From contig VBBH01000138.1 of assembly GCA_005888695.1 (NCBI GenBank), positions 1 through 11,219 of the forward strand: a stretch of 11,219 bases of DNA, written 5' to 3'. Source of the stretch: Candidatus Bathyarchaeota archaeon. GTDB lineage: Archaea; Thermoproteota; Bathyarchaeia; 40CM-2-53-6. The position numbers were made by a program, and so were the translations under genes. The notes under the pieces are model-generated. The model ran no database searches and had not been told where the DNA came from. It worked only from the letters and a program-made list of their open reading frames with translations. The first letter of the stretch is position 1, and each line of letters begins with the position of its first letter. Shown piece after piece: positions 1-6,244 of this stretch.

Positions 1-2
1 TC

Positions 3-773
3 CTAGCCGGATGGCCTCAAATATTTTTCAAAGAATGCAAAGAGCTTCTTCCAGCCGTCAACCGCCGGTTCCTGACGATATAATGGCCTGTCATAGTAGA
101 AGAAGCCGTGCCCAGCCTTCGGGTACATGTGAAACTCGTAGTTCTTTCCATACTTCTTCAGTTCCTCTTCCAGCAAATGGACATGTTGCGGTGTTGGATT
201 TTGGTCCTCTTCGCCGAACAAGCCCAGTAATGGACATGAGAGGTCTTTCGTATAATCGATCGGTGCGACTGGACGCTTGGGAGTCAATTCTTCCTTGGAC
301 ATGACGACGCCTCCGCCCCAACAGTCTACTGCAGCATCAAGTCCTTTCAACCTGCATGCTGCGAGGAAGGCTTGGCGTCCACTCGAGCACGTCCCGAAGA
401 CTCCAATCTTCTTGTTGGATTGTGGAAGTGATTTCAAGAATCGGAGCGATCCCTCTGTGTCTTCGAGGACTGAGTCATCTGCAACTCCTCCGGACGCGCG
501 TACGTTCGCCGCCACATCGTCTGGGCTCCCGTGGCCAAATCTGTAGTATATGTTCGGGCTGAAAGCAAGATACCCGTGATGGGCGAACTTTCGCGTCATC
601 TCGCGATACAACTCATCCCATCCTGGCATGTGGTGGATCACAACAACTCCTGGAAAAGGGCCGGGTCCCAGGGGACGCGCAAAGTACGCGTTGATAATGT
701 CCCCGTTGAATCCTTGGACCGTCGTGGTCTCTGCAAGCATTCCTTCGTATATGTCTGTCGTGTATCGATGCAT
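3..773 (-). CDS. Dienelactone hydrolase family protein
   Basis: This is a 256-residue alpha/beta hydrolase of the dienelactone hydrolase (carboxymethylenebutenolidase) family, a soluble cytoplasmic enzyme with no signal peptide. Family members hydrolyse lactones or esters with a Cys-Asp-His triad. All three can be placed: Cys129 in the nucleophile elbow GTCSSG (residues 127-132), Asp190 in GEEDQNP, and His222 in AGHGFF. The N-terminal strand and oxyanion area VVVIHHMPGW (43-52) also fits. The length matches the usual 230-260 residues. The stop is a TAG at the very edge of the window. The ATG at 771-773 gives the full ORF; a second ATG at residue 12 is possible, but a CTTAAA box about 30 bases before the first ATG favours the first one and a leaderless or near-leaderless transcript. 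It is divergent from the phosphoesterase operon. The substrate cannot be told from sequence, and a role in aromatic breakdown is not supported by the neighbours. Confidence 0.9.
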   Translation of the reverse strand: MHRYTTDIYEGMLAETTTVQGFNGDIINAYFARPLGPGPFPGVVVIHHMPGWDELYREMTRKFAHHGYLAFSPNIYYRFGHGSPDDVAANVRASGGVADDSVLEDTEGSLRFLKSLPQSNKKIGVFGTCSSGRQAFLAACRLKGLDAAVDCWGGGVVMSKEELTPKRPVAPIDYTKDLSCPLLGLFGEEDQNPTPQHVHLLEEELKKYGKNYEFHMYPKAGHGFFYYDRPLYRQEPAVDGWKKLFAFFEKYLRPSG

Positions 774-799
774 AATCTCTGTTCGCGACCTATGGGGGG

Positions 800-805
800 T
801 TTAAG
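800..805 (-). promoter_or_regulatory. Possible TATA box of the dienelactone hydrolase gene
   Basis: On the minus strand CTTAAA lies about 27-32 bases before the ATG at 773, where an archaeal TATA element would sit for a leaderless mRNA. The same string, followed by CCCC, also precedes the nitronate monooxygenase gene (6024-6029). The box is a weak match to the TTTATA-type consensus. Confidence 0.4.
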
Positions 806-897
806 AAATCGTGGGACGGGTTGGGATTATCGCTTCAAGAGCCGTACTCTTCGATTGAAGCTGCCTATCGGTCTAACCGGGAACAGTCGATCTCGGT

Positions 898-911
898 ATA
901 GGTCGACCTAT
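898..911. promoter_or_regulatory. 14-base perfect palindrome in divergent spacer
   Basis: ATAGGTCGACCTAT reads the same on both strands. It lies in the 283-base gene-free spacer between the divergent hydrolase and phosphoesterase genes, about 125 bases from one start and 146 from the other. A second palindrome, ATACTAGTAT, is at 929-938. Such sites can bind dimeric regulators, but no regulator is encoded nearby apart from a remnant 5 kb away. The operator role is inference. Confidence 0.35.
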
Positions 912-928
912 GGCTGTGATACCCGTCT

Positions 929-938
929 ATACTAGTAT
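929..938. promoter_or_regulatory. 10-base palindrome in divergent spacer
   Basis: ATACTAGTAT is a perfect palindrome 18 bases after the larger one at 898-911. The preceding CTATAC could also serve as a TATA-like element for the plus-strand operon, though this would leave a long leader. The function is not known. Confidence 0.25.
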
Positions 939-1056
939 CGCCGGAGACCTTCCCTGTTCTCGTAGAAAGGGTTGGCTCATCTCCGGCATGTCTGCAGGTT
1001 GAGGACCGCCGAACCGGACTTCTCAGGTTCCGAAAAAAACAGAGGATTGGTCGGCA

Positions 1057-2109
1057 TTGATAGGAAGAGATGGACAGCAACGATATCACGTCATCCTATT
1101 GGCTGTCCTACTTTTCACATCGGTATTCCAAGCTTCTACGCTCATAGCTCATGCCTCCGCTCCATCAGGGAAATACTTTGACCATGTCGTAACCATCTTG
1201 ATGGAGAACAATGACCTGCCGAGCGTTCTCGCCCAAGGACAGTACCAAGCAGGTCTTGCGCAACAGTACACTCTCGCAAAGGGATATTCCGGTGTAAGCC
1301 ATCCGAGCGAACCAAACTATGCCGCAATGATCAGTGGCCAGATCGGAGTCAACAAGGACGATGGCCTCTGTTGTGGTCAGGATAATCATCAGAACCTAGT
1401 GGACAGTTTAGAGTCTCACGGGTTAACGTGGAAGGCATTTGCAGAAGACCTCACGACCGGTGACTGTGCAGGCGGCGGAATTGACACGGACCATTTTCCA
1501 TTCATATATTTCTCGGACATAACGAATAGCCCGTCGAGATGCAACAATCTTGTCGGTGCGACCGCTTCAAGCGATCAGGAACTAATAGATGCACTTAACG
1601 CATCGGGCAACTGGCCGAATTATGTCTGGCTAACGCCTAACCTTTCTAATGATGCGCATGATACGAGCATCGGATATGCCGATACATACCTTGCAGGTAT
1701 TGTTCCGAAGATAATGGGCTCGACTGTATTCAAGACTCAGCGAGCCGCTTTGTTCATAGTCTACGATGAGGGAAATGATGTTTCCTGTTCAAGCGGAGGC
1801 CCGGATTGCGTCTATGCGTCCTGGACTGGTCCAATGGCCAAGAAGGGATTCACATCAAACACTGCGTACACTCATTACTCCTATCTACATACGATAGAGG
1901 ACAATTGGGGACTTCCGACTCTAGCATCTGATGATGCAGGTGCTCCGGTCATGTCTGAGTTCTTTAACGGCTACAACGGTAGCGGTATTGTTGGAATTCT
2001 TCAATACTGGCCTGTTCTCCTCATTATAGTCGCGGTCGTAGCTGCGGCCGTGCTTATCTCCGTAAAGATCATGCCTGCCTCAAAGAGGAGGAGGCAGAGG
2101 GGAAGTTAG
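1057..2109 (+). CDS. Membrane-anchored phosphoesterase, PF04185 (acid phosphatase/phospholipase C-like)
   Basis: This is a 350-residue exported phosphoesterase of the PF04185 family in the alkaline phosphatase superfamily, which includes AcpA-type acid phosphatases and phospholipase C enzymes. Family signatures in order are HVVTILMENN (43-52), SHPSEPNYAAMISG (81-94), WLTPNLSNDAHD (191-202), ALFIVYDEGND (231-241) and HYSYLHTIEDNWG (273-285). Residues 11-33 form a signal peptide. Residues 317-337 form a C-terminal membrane helix followed by the basic tail KRRRQR, so the catalytic domain should face outside. Six cysteines (105, 106, 137, 162, 244, 251) could form disulfides. The start is TTG at 1057: it is the only ATG, GTG or TTG between the in-frame stop at 1000 and the signal peptide, and AGAGGA (1041-1046) lies ten bases upstream. 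It is followed after five bases by the GH5 gene and probably cotranscribed. The likely role is phosphate release from extracellular esters; the exact substrate is unknown. Confidence 0.88.
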   Translation: MIGRDGQQRYHVILLAVLLFTSVFQASTLIAHASAPSGKYFDHVVTILMENNDLPSVLAQGQYQAGLAQQYTLAKGYSGVSHPSEPNYAAMISGQIGVNKDDGLCCGQDNHQNLVDSLESHGLTWKAFAEDLTTGDCAGGGIDTDHFPFIYFSDITNSPSRCNNLVGATASSDQELIDALNASGNWPNYVWLTPNLSNDAHDTSIGYADTYLAGIVPKIMGSTVFKTQRAALFIVYDEGNDVSCSSGGPDCVYASWTGPMAKKGFTSNTAYTHYSYLHTIEDNWGLPTLASDDAGAPVMSEFFNGYNGSGIVGILQYWPVLLIIVAVVAAAVLISVKIMPASKRRRQRGS

Positions 2110-2114
2110 GAAAC

Positions 2115-3281
2115 GTGGGAAAACTCCCACTGCTACTATGCCTTTTGCTCGTCTCAACCTCTATTGGATTACGCTCTGTTGAATTTGTGAAAGCAGCATC
2201 CGATACACCGCCATTACTGCGAGGTTACGGAGGCATTCTGGCTGTAGCATCTAATCATATCACGTCCGGAAGCCCGGCTTCCCAGGTCTTTCCCGGAGAG
2301 ACAGCGTCGAATACCGAGGTGACTTTTGCAGAATTGAAAGCCCGAGGCTACAATGGGGCACGGGTCTCGATCATCGACCCTGGGAACCAGCCAGACTCTG
2401 GCACGTACAATTCTGGGGCTTGGCATCGAACTCTCCAATTGGCACAGCATTATGGAATAACCGTAATAGGAGATGATCACGAGTATGATTGTCCCAGCAC
2501 GTCCTTCTGGCAACCAGTCCTTCAAGATACTCCTCAGTCCACTTATCCGAATGTGCTGTGGGAGACGAAGAATGAGCCGCATTGTAGTAGTTTGGCTTTT
2601 GATGACCAGGCTATCATCAACCTGGCCAGGAACATGGGGGACACGAGATGGTTTGTCTTGGGATGCAACAATGACTGTACTCCTTCAGGCGGAGGCACTG
2701 ATCTAGCTGCTTTCCCGGTAGTAACTGACTCAGTAAACCATGTCTTCTATGATTTCCATGAATACTTCTTCTATGCTCCTCATTCAGGTGAATGGACAAT
2801 CTCTGCGGCCCAGAGCTTTGCAGATTCGAAGTTTCAAGGAGCGCTAGATGTTCAGAACACTTTGAGTAGACCGTTCATCGGGACAGAGTTTGGCGCTGAC
2901 ACGGGATGTGGAGATCCCGCGATGCCAAACAGTTGTCCACCTGACCAGACTGCGCCGGGCTCAGCAGGTTACGCACCTGAGACAGTGGCGTATCTTTCTA
3001 GATTGATAACTGATCTTCATGGGGCGGGTCTAGGGTATATGGTGTGGAATGCGGGCGACTGGAACGATGCTCCTGCTGGAAAGACGGGAGCGCTGGACAC
3101 TTTTGGATCACAACTACCATTACCTCGGTCAAGCACGAGTACAACTCTGACGCCTTTGGGTCAGCCGTTGGTTATCTGGGAACTGTTGGGGCTCTTGGTC
3201 GTAATCGCGATCTCAATCGGAGTCATTGGGAGGACGAGGCTGAAGGGTAGAGCTAGGGCGAAACACACTTCACAATCCTAG
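2115..3281 (+). CDS. Membrane-anchored GH5-like glycosidase (cellulase family)
   Basis: This is a 388-residue exported glycoside hydrolase with a clan GH-A (GH5, cellulase type) TIM barrel. Visible hallmarks are Arg83 in GARVSI, the acid/base Glu154 in WETKNEPH (149-156), His215 and Tyr217 in FYDFHEYF, the nucleophile Glu258 in FIGTEFG (254-260), and Trp311 in YMVWNAGDW. This is the full set expected of a retaining beta-glycanase. Residues 1-28 form a signal peptide. A Ser/Thr-rich linker (339-346) leads to a membrane helix at about 351-371 and a basic tail. Six cysteines remain in the mature part. The start is GTG at 2115, five bases after the phosphoesterase stop, with only a weak AGG before it, so translation may depend on coupling. 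Cellulase, mannanase and other beta-glucan activities all occur in GH5; the substrate is not decided by sequence. It probably acts at the cell surface on plant or microbial polysaccharide. Confidence 0.85.
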   Translation: MGKLPLLLCLLLVSTSIGLRSVEFVKAASDTPPLLRGYGGILAVASNHITSGSPASQVFPGETASNTEVTFAELKARGYNGARVSIIDPGNQPDSGTYNSGAWHRTLQLAQHYGITVIGDDHEYDCPSTSFWQPVLQDTPQSTYPNVLWETKNEPHCSSLAFDDQAIINLARNMGDTRWFVLGCNNDCTPSGGGTDLAAFPVVTDSVNHVFYDFHEYFFYAPHSGEWTISAAQSFADSKFQGALDVQNTLSRPFIGTEFGADTGCGDPAMPNSCPPDQTAPGSAGYAPETVAYLSRLITDLHGAGLGYMVWNAGDWNDAPAGKTGALDTFGSQLPLPRSSTSTTLTPLGQPLVIWELLGLLVVIAISIGVIGRTRLKGRARAKHTSQS

Positions 3282-3310
3282 ATTCTAGAACGGGTGTCTG
3301 TCCAATCCCC

Positions 3311-3322
3311 ATTATTTTTCTC
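3311..3322 (+). terminator. T-rich terminator of the phosphoesterase/GH5 operon
   Basis: ATTATTTTTCTC lies 30 bases after the GH5 stop. Archaeal transcription commonly ends at such T-tracts on the coding strand. An 8-base inverted repeat (3330-3337 with 3350-3357) follows and may add structure to the 3' end. Confidence 0.5.
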
Positions 3323-3329
3323 TTCGGTT

Positions 3330-3357
3330 AATCCGTTTTCTACCTATTCAACGGATT
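3330..3357 (+). repeat. Inverted repeat, 8-base arms and 12-base loop
   Basis: AATCCGTT (3330-3337) and AACGGATT (3350-3357) are exact reverse complements and could form a hairpin in RNA. It lies between the operon terminator tract and the next promoter. It may be part of the 3' untranslated end or have no function. Confidence 0.35.
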
Positions 3358-3410
3358 CTGCTTTATTCCTCCGAAAAACATCTTTTTCCGTATCTACACT
3401 ACGGTTTCCA

Positions 3411-3430
3411 CTGTTCAACTAGTTGATCAG
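3411..3430. promoter_or_regulatory. Candidate operator, 20-base inverted repeat upstream of the four-helix protein
   Basis: The halves CTGTTCAACT and AGTTGATCAG match as inverted repeats at nine of ten pairs; the central TCAACTAGTTGA is a perfect 12-base palindrome. It lies directly upstream of a TATA-like CTTTTAG (3438-3444) and 50 bases before the ATG at 3480. The position just upstream of the core promoter suits a dimeric regulator. Binding is inference. Confidence 0.45.
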
Positions 3431-3437
3431 AATCATG

Positions 3438-3444
3438 CTTTTAG
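3438..3444 (+). promoter_or_regulatory. Possible TATA box of the four-helix protein gene
   Basis: CTTTTAG lies 36-42 bases before the ATG at 3480, which would give a leader of roughly 10-15 bases. It is a weak match to the archaeal consensus but the only AT-rich candidate at a fitting distance. Confidence 0.35.
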
Positions 3445-3479
3445 CAGGCGTGCAAACCGGCGCTCGACTTTGAGAAAAA

Positions 3480-3929
3480 ATGTCTACAGAAATGTATAGG
3501 CACGCATTGACGACCGCTTTCAAGAACTGGCATAACCTTGCGGTTGGTGCAGTACTGCTCGGATTGAACGTCTTCCTCGTCTCTTCAGCGAACAGCTTCC
3601 TAACTACAAGCCAGACACTTCAAGGATGGGCAACAATGGTCATTGCAGGCTACGCTTTCATAGCAGCGATCTACCTCGGCGTTTCACCATTAGGCGAGAA
3701 TAGTACTTTGACCGAAGCGTTTCCAGGCGTCTTTGACCATTTCAAAGCGTTCATCGTTGGAGGACTCTTCTATGCAGTAGGAGTTTTCTTCCTTAGCCAG
3801 CAAAGGATTCTTTCATCCAGCGACCAAGTGATTGCGAGCGCAGTATCGCTTGTCATAGGAGGAGCCTTCACGCTCGTGGCCGTGCTCGTCGCAGTCTCTG
3901 CTGCCTTCATCCGTACAAAGAGCAAGTAA
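3480..3929 (+). CDS. Four-helix membrane protein, unknown function
   Basis: This is a 149-residue integral membrane protein that I do not recognise. It has four predicted helices at about 18-36, 49-69, 89-106 and 117-143, a short cytoplasmic-looking N-terminus with MYRHALTTAFKNWHN, and a basic C-terminal end RTKSK. A loop of about 20 residues (69-88, GENSTLTEAFPGVFDHF) lies between helices 2 and 3. There are no cysteines, metal ligands or catalytic motifs that point to an enzyme or transporter. The ATG at 3480 follows GAGAAAAAA without a Shine-Dalgarno site, so a short-leader archaeal mRNA is likely. It appears to be a single-gene unit, with its own candidate operator and TATA box before it and a T-run at 3960-3964 after it. 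Confidence 0.8.
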   Translation: MSTEMYRHALTTAFKNWHNLAVGAVLLGLNVFLVSSANSFLTTSQTLQGWATMVIAGYAFIAAIYLGVSPLGENSTLTEAFPGVFDHFKAFIVGGLFYAVGVFFLSQQRILSSSDQVIASAVSLVIGGAFTLVAVLVAVSAAFIRTKSK

Positions 3930-3955
3930 GAAACACGCAGCTAAGGATCGGAATA

Positions 3956-3964
3956 CCCCTTTTT
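3956..3964 (+). terminator. T-run after the four-helix protein gene
   Basis: A CCCC stretch followed by five T lies about 30 bases after the stop at 3929, with GGG after it so that CCC-TTTTT-GGG is a small symmetrical element. It fits a simple archaeal T-tract terminator. Confidence 0.4.
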
Positions 3965-4067
3965 GGGACAGTCTTTCCACAGAGAGCTAATCCTGTTCCT
4001 GCTTCTAAGTGATCGGGATATATCGGAACCCGAGAATATCGAGCCTAGAGAATATTGTAGCGGGTGC

Positions 4068-4080
4068 TATTATTTTATTA
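4068..4080 (+). promoter_or_regulatory. TATA box of the first six-cysteine secreted protein gene
   Basis: TATTATTTTATTA is the most AT-rich stretch before the ATG at 4113. Centred about 38 bases upstream, it would place the transcript start near 4100 and give a leader of about 13 bases. This helps to choose the ATG at 4113 over the TTG at 3963, which lies upstream of this box. Confidence 0.5.
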
Positions 4081-4112
4081 CCTATGTGCAAAGCTGCAAA
4101 TATCGAAGAAAA

Positions 4113-4892
4113 ATGATGACGATCAGAACACTGTCAGTTACAATCGTTCTCGTGATGCTATCCCTTGGGTTCTCCTTTGCGTCAGCTAGGGCGGCGCCCG
4201 AGGCACAGAACATTGTGTCCAACGTATCAACCCTGAACCCACTCCTTTCTAACATGCTGACCATCGTCAACACGATCGGCGACTACAATTTTGCGACAGC
4301 TGACCTGACCACGCTGGTCGATCCGTCGAGCACCTCGGCACAGCATTACGGCCCATATGCAAGCGGCACAGCCGACTCTGGGACTTGTGGAAACAACTGG
4401 GCAGACGACACATTCCAACGACACTTCACTATATTCAACAAGGCCGGTTCAGTCGTGGTCGTTGAACAATTCAGGGATGGGAGCTTCCTCACTCCCTCAA
4501 CAGCTACTCCGCCTCCTCCGGACACTAACCAAAGCCCTGGCGCGTGCAACACCTCACCGGGACCATTTGGGAACGGCGGCACGGTGGCACCTGGTGTAAC
4601 AGGCGGATTGCGCGGTTACTTCATCATACCGATTCCTACTGGGGTCTCGCAAACATCGATGGATCCTCATTGCGATGCGGTCACTATGATGAGTCCACCT
4701 GCCGAGGACTGCTTCACGAGTACGTTCATGAACAGCCACTTCCTTACCTGCAGCTACCCAAGCGATACCGGTTGCCACGTGACTACTTTCCTGTTCACAT
4801 ACGAGGCTGCTGACCAAGGGCTTATCGAACGCACTTGGAAGAACGCTTCACCTGACCGTGGCGGCAACAACGGCGACATTCGAAGTACATAG
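4113..4892 (+). CDS. Secreted six-cysteine protein, unknown function
   Basis: This is a 259-residue exported protein that I do not recognise. The frame is open from 3963, but the ATG at 4113 is preferred because a clear signal peptide begins there (TIRTLSVTIVLVMLSLGFS, cleavage near ARA at 25-27) and the TATA box lies just upstream. The mature part has six cysteines (92, 145, 187, 200, 213, 221), suggesting three disulfides, and a Pro/Gly-rich central stretch with PPPPD (133-137) and GPFGNGG (150-156). Beta-rich segments such as AGSVVVVEQF and LRGYFIIPIP suggest a beta-sandwich or lectin-like fold, but no family is evident. It has no C-terminal membrane anchor, unlike the phosphoesterase and GH5 upstream. 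The last codons (DIRST, stop) are repeated 104 bases downstream, which suggests a partial duplication of the gene end. Confidence 0.75.
   Translation: MMTIRTLSVTIVLVMLSLGFSFASARAAPEAQNIVSNVSTLNPLLSNMLTIVNTIGDYNFATADLTTLVDPSSTSAQHYGPYASGTADSGTCGNNWADDTFQRHFTIFNKAGSVVVVEQFRDGSFLTPSTATPPPPDTNQSPGACNTSPGPFGNGGTVAPGVTGGLRGYFIIPIPTGVSQTSMDPHCDAVTMMSPPAEDCFTSTFMNSHFLTCSYPSDTGCHVTTFLFTYEAADQGLIERTWKNASPDRGGNNGDIRST
4875..4888 (+). repeat. 14-base direct repeat, copy 1
   Basis: GACATTCGAAGTAC spans the last five sense codons (DIRST) of the secreted protein gene just before its TAG stop. An exact second copy begins 104 bases later. Confidence 0.8.
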
Positions 4893-4924
4893 AACAATCA
4901 GTGTAATACGCTGCAGACGATCAA

Positions 4925-4940
4925 CTCCTCCTTTTTTCTC
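4925..4940 (+). terminator. Pyrimidine-rich T6 terminator
   Basis: CTCCTCCTTTTTTCTC begins 33 bases after the stop of the secreted protein gene and fits an archaeal T-tract terminator. It lies between the two copies of the 14-base direct repeat. Confidence 0.5.
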
Positions 4941-4978
4941 ATGGAAGAATAAGAACGACACCTCAAGAGCCTGCTGCT

Positions 4979-4992
4979 GACATTCGAAGTAC
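4979..4992 (+). repeat. 14-base direct repeat, copy 2
   Basis: This is an exact copy of 4875-4888. Read in the matching phase it again gives DIRST followed by a stop (TGA at 4994-4996), after an open stretch from the TAA at 4904. It ends ten bases before the stop codon of the convergent nitronate monooxygenase gene. Confidence 0.8.
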
Positions 4993-5001
4993 CTGAATGT
5001 G

Positions 5002-5988
5002 TTATGTCCACCGTTTCAACAACTTCTCCGCTTCTGCTGACAGCTGGTCTACTATCTCTGCCGCGGGCAGAATCCTCCTTATGGAGCCTACGCCTTCCCC
5101 GGCCCAGTGTGGCATCGCTTCAATGTTGCCCTTTACTTGTTTTGTCACGGCGATGGGTTGTAGTCGACGGACTGGGACCCATTTATCTTCCGCTTTCATG
5201 TACCGTTGTCCAACTTCGTCTCCTTGGAATGCTTTGGCGGCTTCTAGGCTGGCGCGTATGACTCGATGGGGTGCGTTGGGCCAGCCGGTCGAGAATTCTT
5301 CTGTAAAGACCGTGTCCTGGGCCTCTGCATTGATCATTGCTTTTGCGTAAATGGGGTGTGGGCCCGCTTCTTCGGAGGCGGCGAAGCGTGTGCCTACACG
5401 AACCGCTGATGCTCCTGCGGCGAGTGCGGCTGCCATGGCTCGGCCAGAGCTGATTCCACCAGCAGCTATCACAGGAACATCGATTGATGATAAGACTCGG
5501 TCCAGTAATGCGATGAGTCCGATCTTTCCTCGTATGTGGCCTCCTGCTTCTATGCCTTGGGCGACTACGAGGTCGCATCCGGAGTCGACCGCAGCCTGCG
5601 CCTCTTCCTTGGAGCCGACTTGCCAAGCGGCCAAGGCACCTTCGCCATGTACGATCTCGATTAGTGAAGCGTCTGGTTCTCGATAGAAGAACTCGACTAG
5701 TCGTGCTAGTTTGGAGGCGGCTCTGACCGGCTCGCGTAGCTCGTCGAGGTCTTCATGAGCCTCTCCTGGAATGAGGAAGTTGGCTCCGAATGGATTCGAT
5801 GTTAGCTTCTTGACCTGTTCTAGTTCTAGGGTGACTTTTTCAGGTGGGAATCCTCCGACGGAAACCATTCCTAACGCTCCTGCCTTGGAGACGGCCGCGG
5901 CGAGTTCAGGGTTTGCAAGAGCTGCCATTCCGGCCTGTTGTATGGGTACTTTGCAACCGATTAGTTTGGTAAACTTGGTTTCTAGCAT
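5002..5988 (-). CDS. Nitronate monooxygenase family (2-nitropropane dioxygenase-like) FMN enzyme
   Basis: This is a 328-residue cytoplasmic TIM-barrel flavoprotein of the nitronate monooxygenase/2-nitropropane dioxygenase family, which oxidises alkyl nitronates such as the toxin propionate 3-nitronate using FMN and oxygen. Supporting motifs are VPIQQAGMA (14-22), NPFGANFL (65-72), AQGIEAGGHIRG with the likely catalytic base His151 (143-154), the phosphate-binding PVIAAGGISSGRA (172-184) and GASAVRVGTRF (192-202). The length is typical. FabK-type enoyl reductases share the fold, so a reductase role cannot be fully ruled out. The ATG at 5986-5988 is chosen because the barrel starts directly after it. 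A CTTAAA element at 6024-6029 could serve as its TATA box. It is convergent with the secreted protein gene, and an HxlR regulator remnant lies behind its promoter. Confidence 0.9.
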   Translation of the reverse strand: MLETKFTKLIGCKVPIQQAGMAALANPELAAAVSKAGALGMVSVGGFPPEKVTLELEQVKKLTSNPFGANFLIPGEAHEDLDELREPVRAASKLARLVEFFYREPDASLIEIVHGEGALAAWQVGSKEEAQAAVDSGCDLVVAQGIEAGGHIRGKIGLIALLDRVLSSIDVPVIAAGGISSGRAMAAALAAGASAVRVGTRFAASEEAGPHPIYAKAMINAEAQDTVFTEEFSTGWPNAPHRVIRASLEAAKAFQGDEVGQRYMKAEDKWVPVRRLQPIAVTKQVKGNIEAMPHWAGEGVGSIRRILPAAEIVDQLSAEAEKLLKRWT

Positions 5989-6023
5989 AATGGAACTGTC
6001 TGGAGAGTGGGGAGTTGTTGGGG

Positions 6024-6029
6024 TTTAAG
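6024..6029 (-). promoter_or_regulatory. Possible TATA box of the nitronate monooxygenase gene
   Basis: On the minus strand CTTAAA, followed by CCCC, lies 36-41 bases before the ATG, giving a leader of about 12 bases. The same ten-base string precedes the dienelactone hydrolase gene. Confidence 0.35.
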
Positions 6030-6244
6030 CTTAGGGATGGTTTGAGGACTTGGGGCTTGTGATGGGGTCGACGAGGGTTGATGAGTTAGTGAGGAGTTGG
6101 GCGTGAAGGTGAAGCTGGTTCTGTATGTGGCTGTAGAAAAATAATCGGGGGTGGGGATCAATAACAATTCTTAGGGTGAATTTGAAAAATGCCTGTAAAA
6201 CTTTTTTCTTCTAGCGCTTTTTTTTCCTGCCTCGGAATTCTCCA

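Noticed and set aside
531..935. 134-codon plus-strand frame
   Set aside because: It is mostly the antisense of the dienelactone hydrolase gene and has no protein-like features of its own.
2214..2582. 122-codon minus-strand frame
   Set aside because: It is the antisense of the GH5 gene, whose catalytic motifs are clear.
3963..4112. N-terminal extension of the secreted protein from the TTG at 3963
   Set aside because: It would bury the signal peptide at residue 52 and place the TATA-like box inside the coding region; the ATG at 4113 fits much better.
5183..5626. 147-codon minus-strand frame rich in Arg and Ser
   Set aside because: It is an alternative frame of the nitronate monooxygenase gene; its biased composition is typical of a shadow.
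5982..6167. 61-codon minus-strand frame rich in Thr and Pro upstream of the nitronate monooxygenase
   Set aside because: It has low-complexity composition, no domain, and covers the promoter region of that gene.
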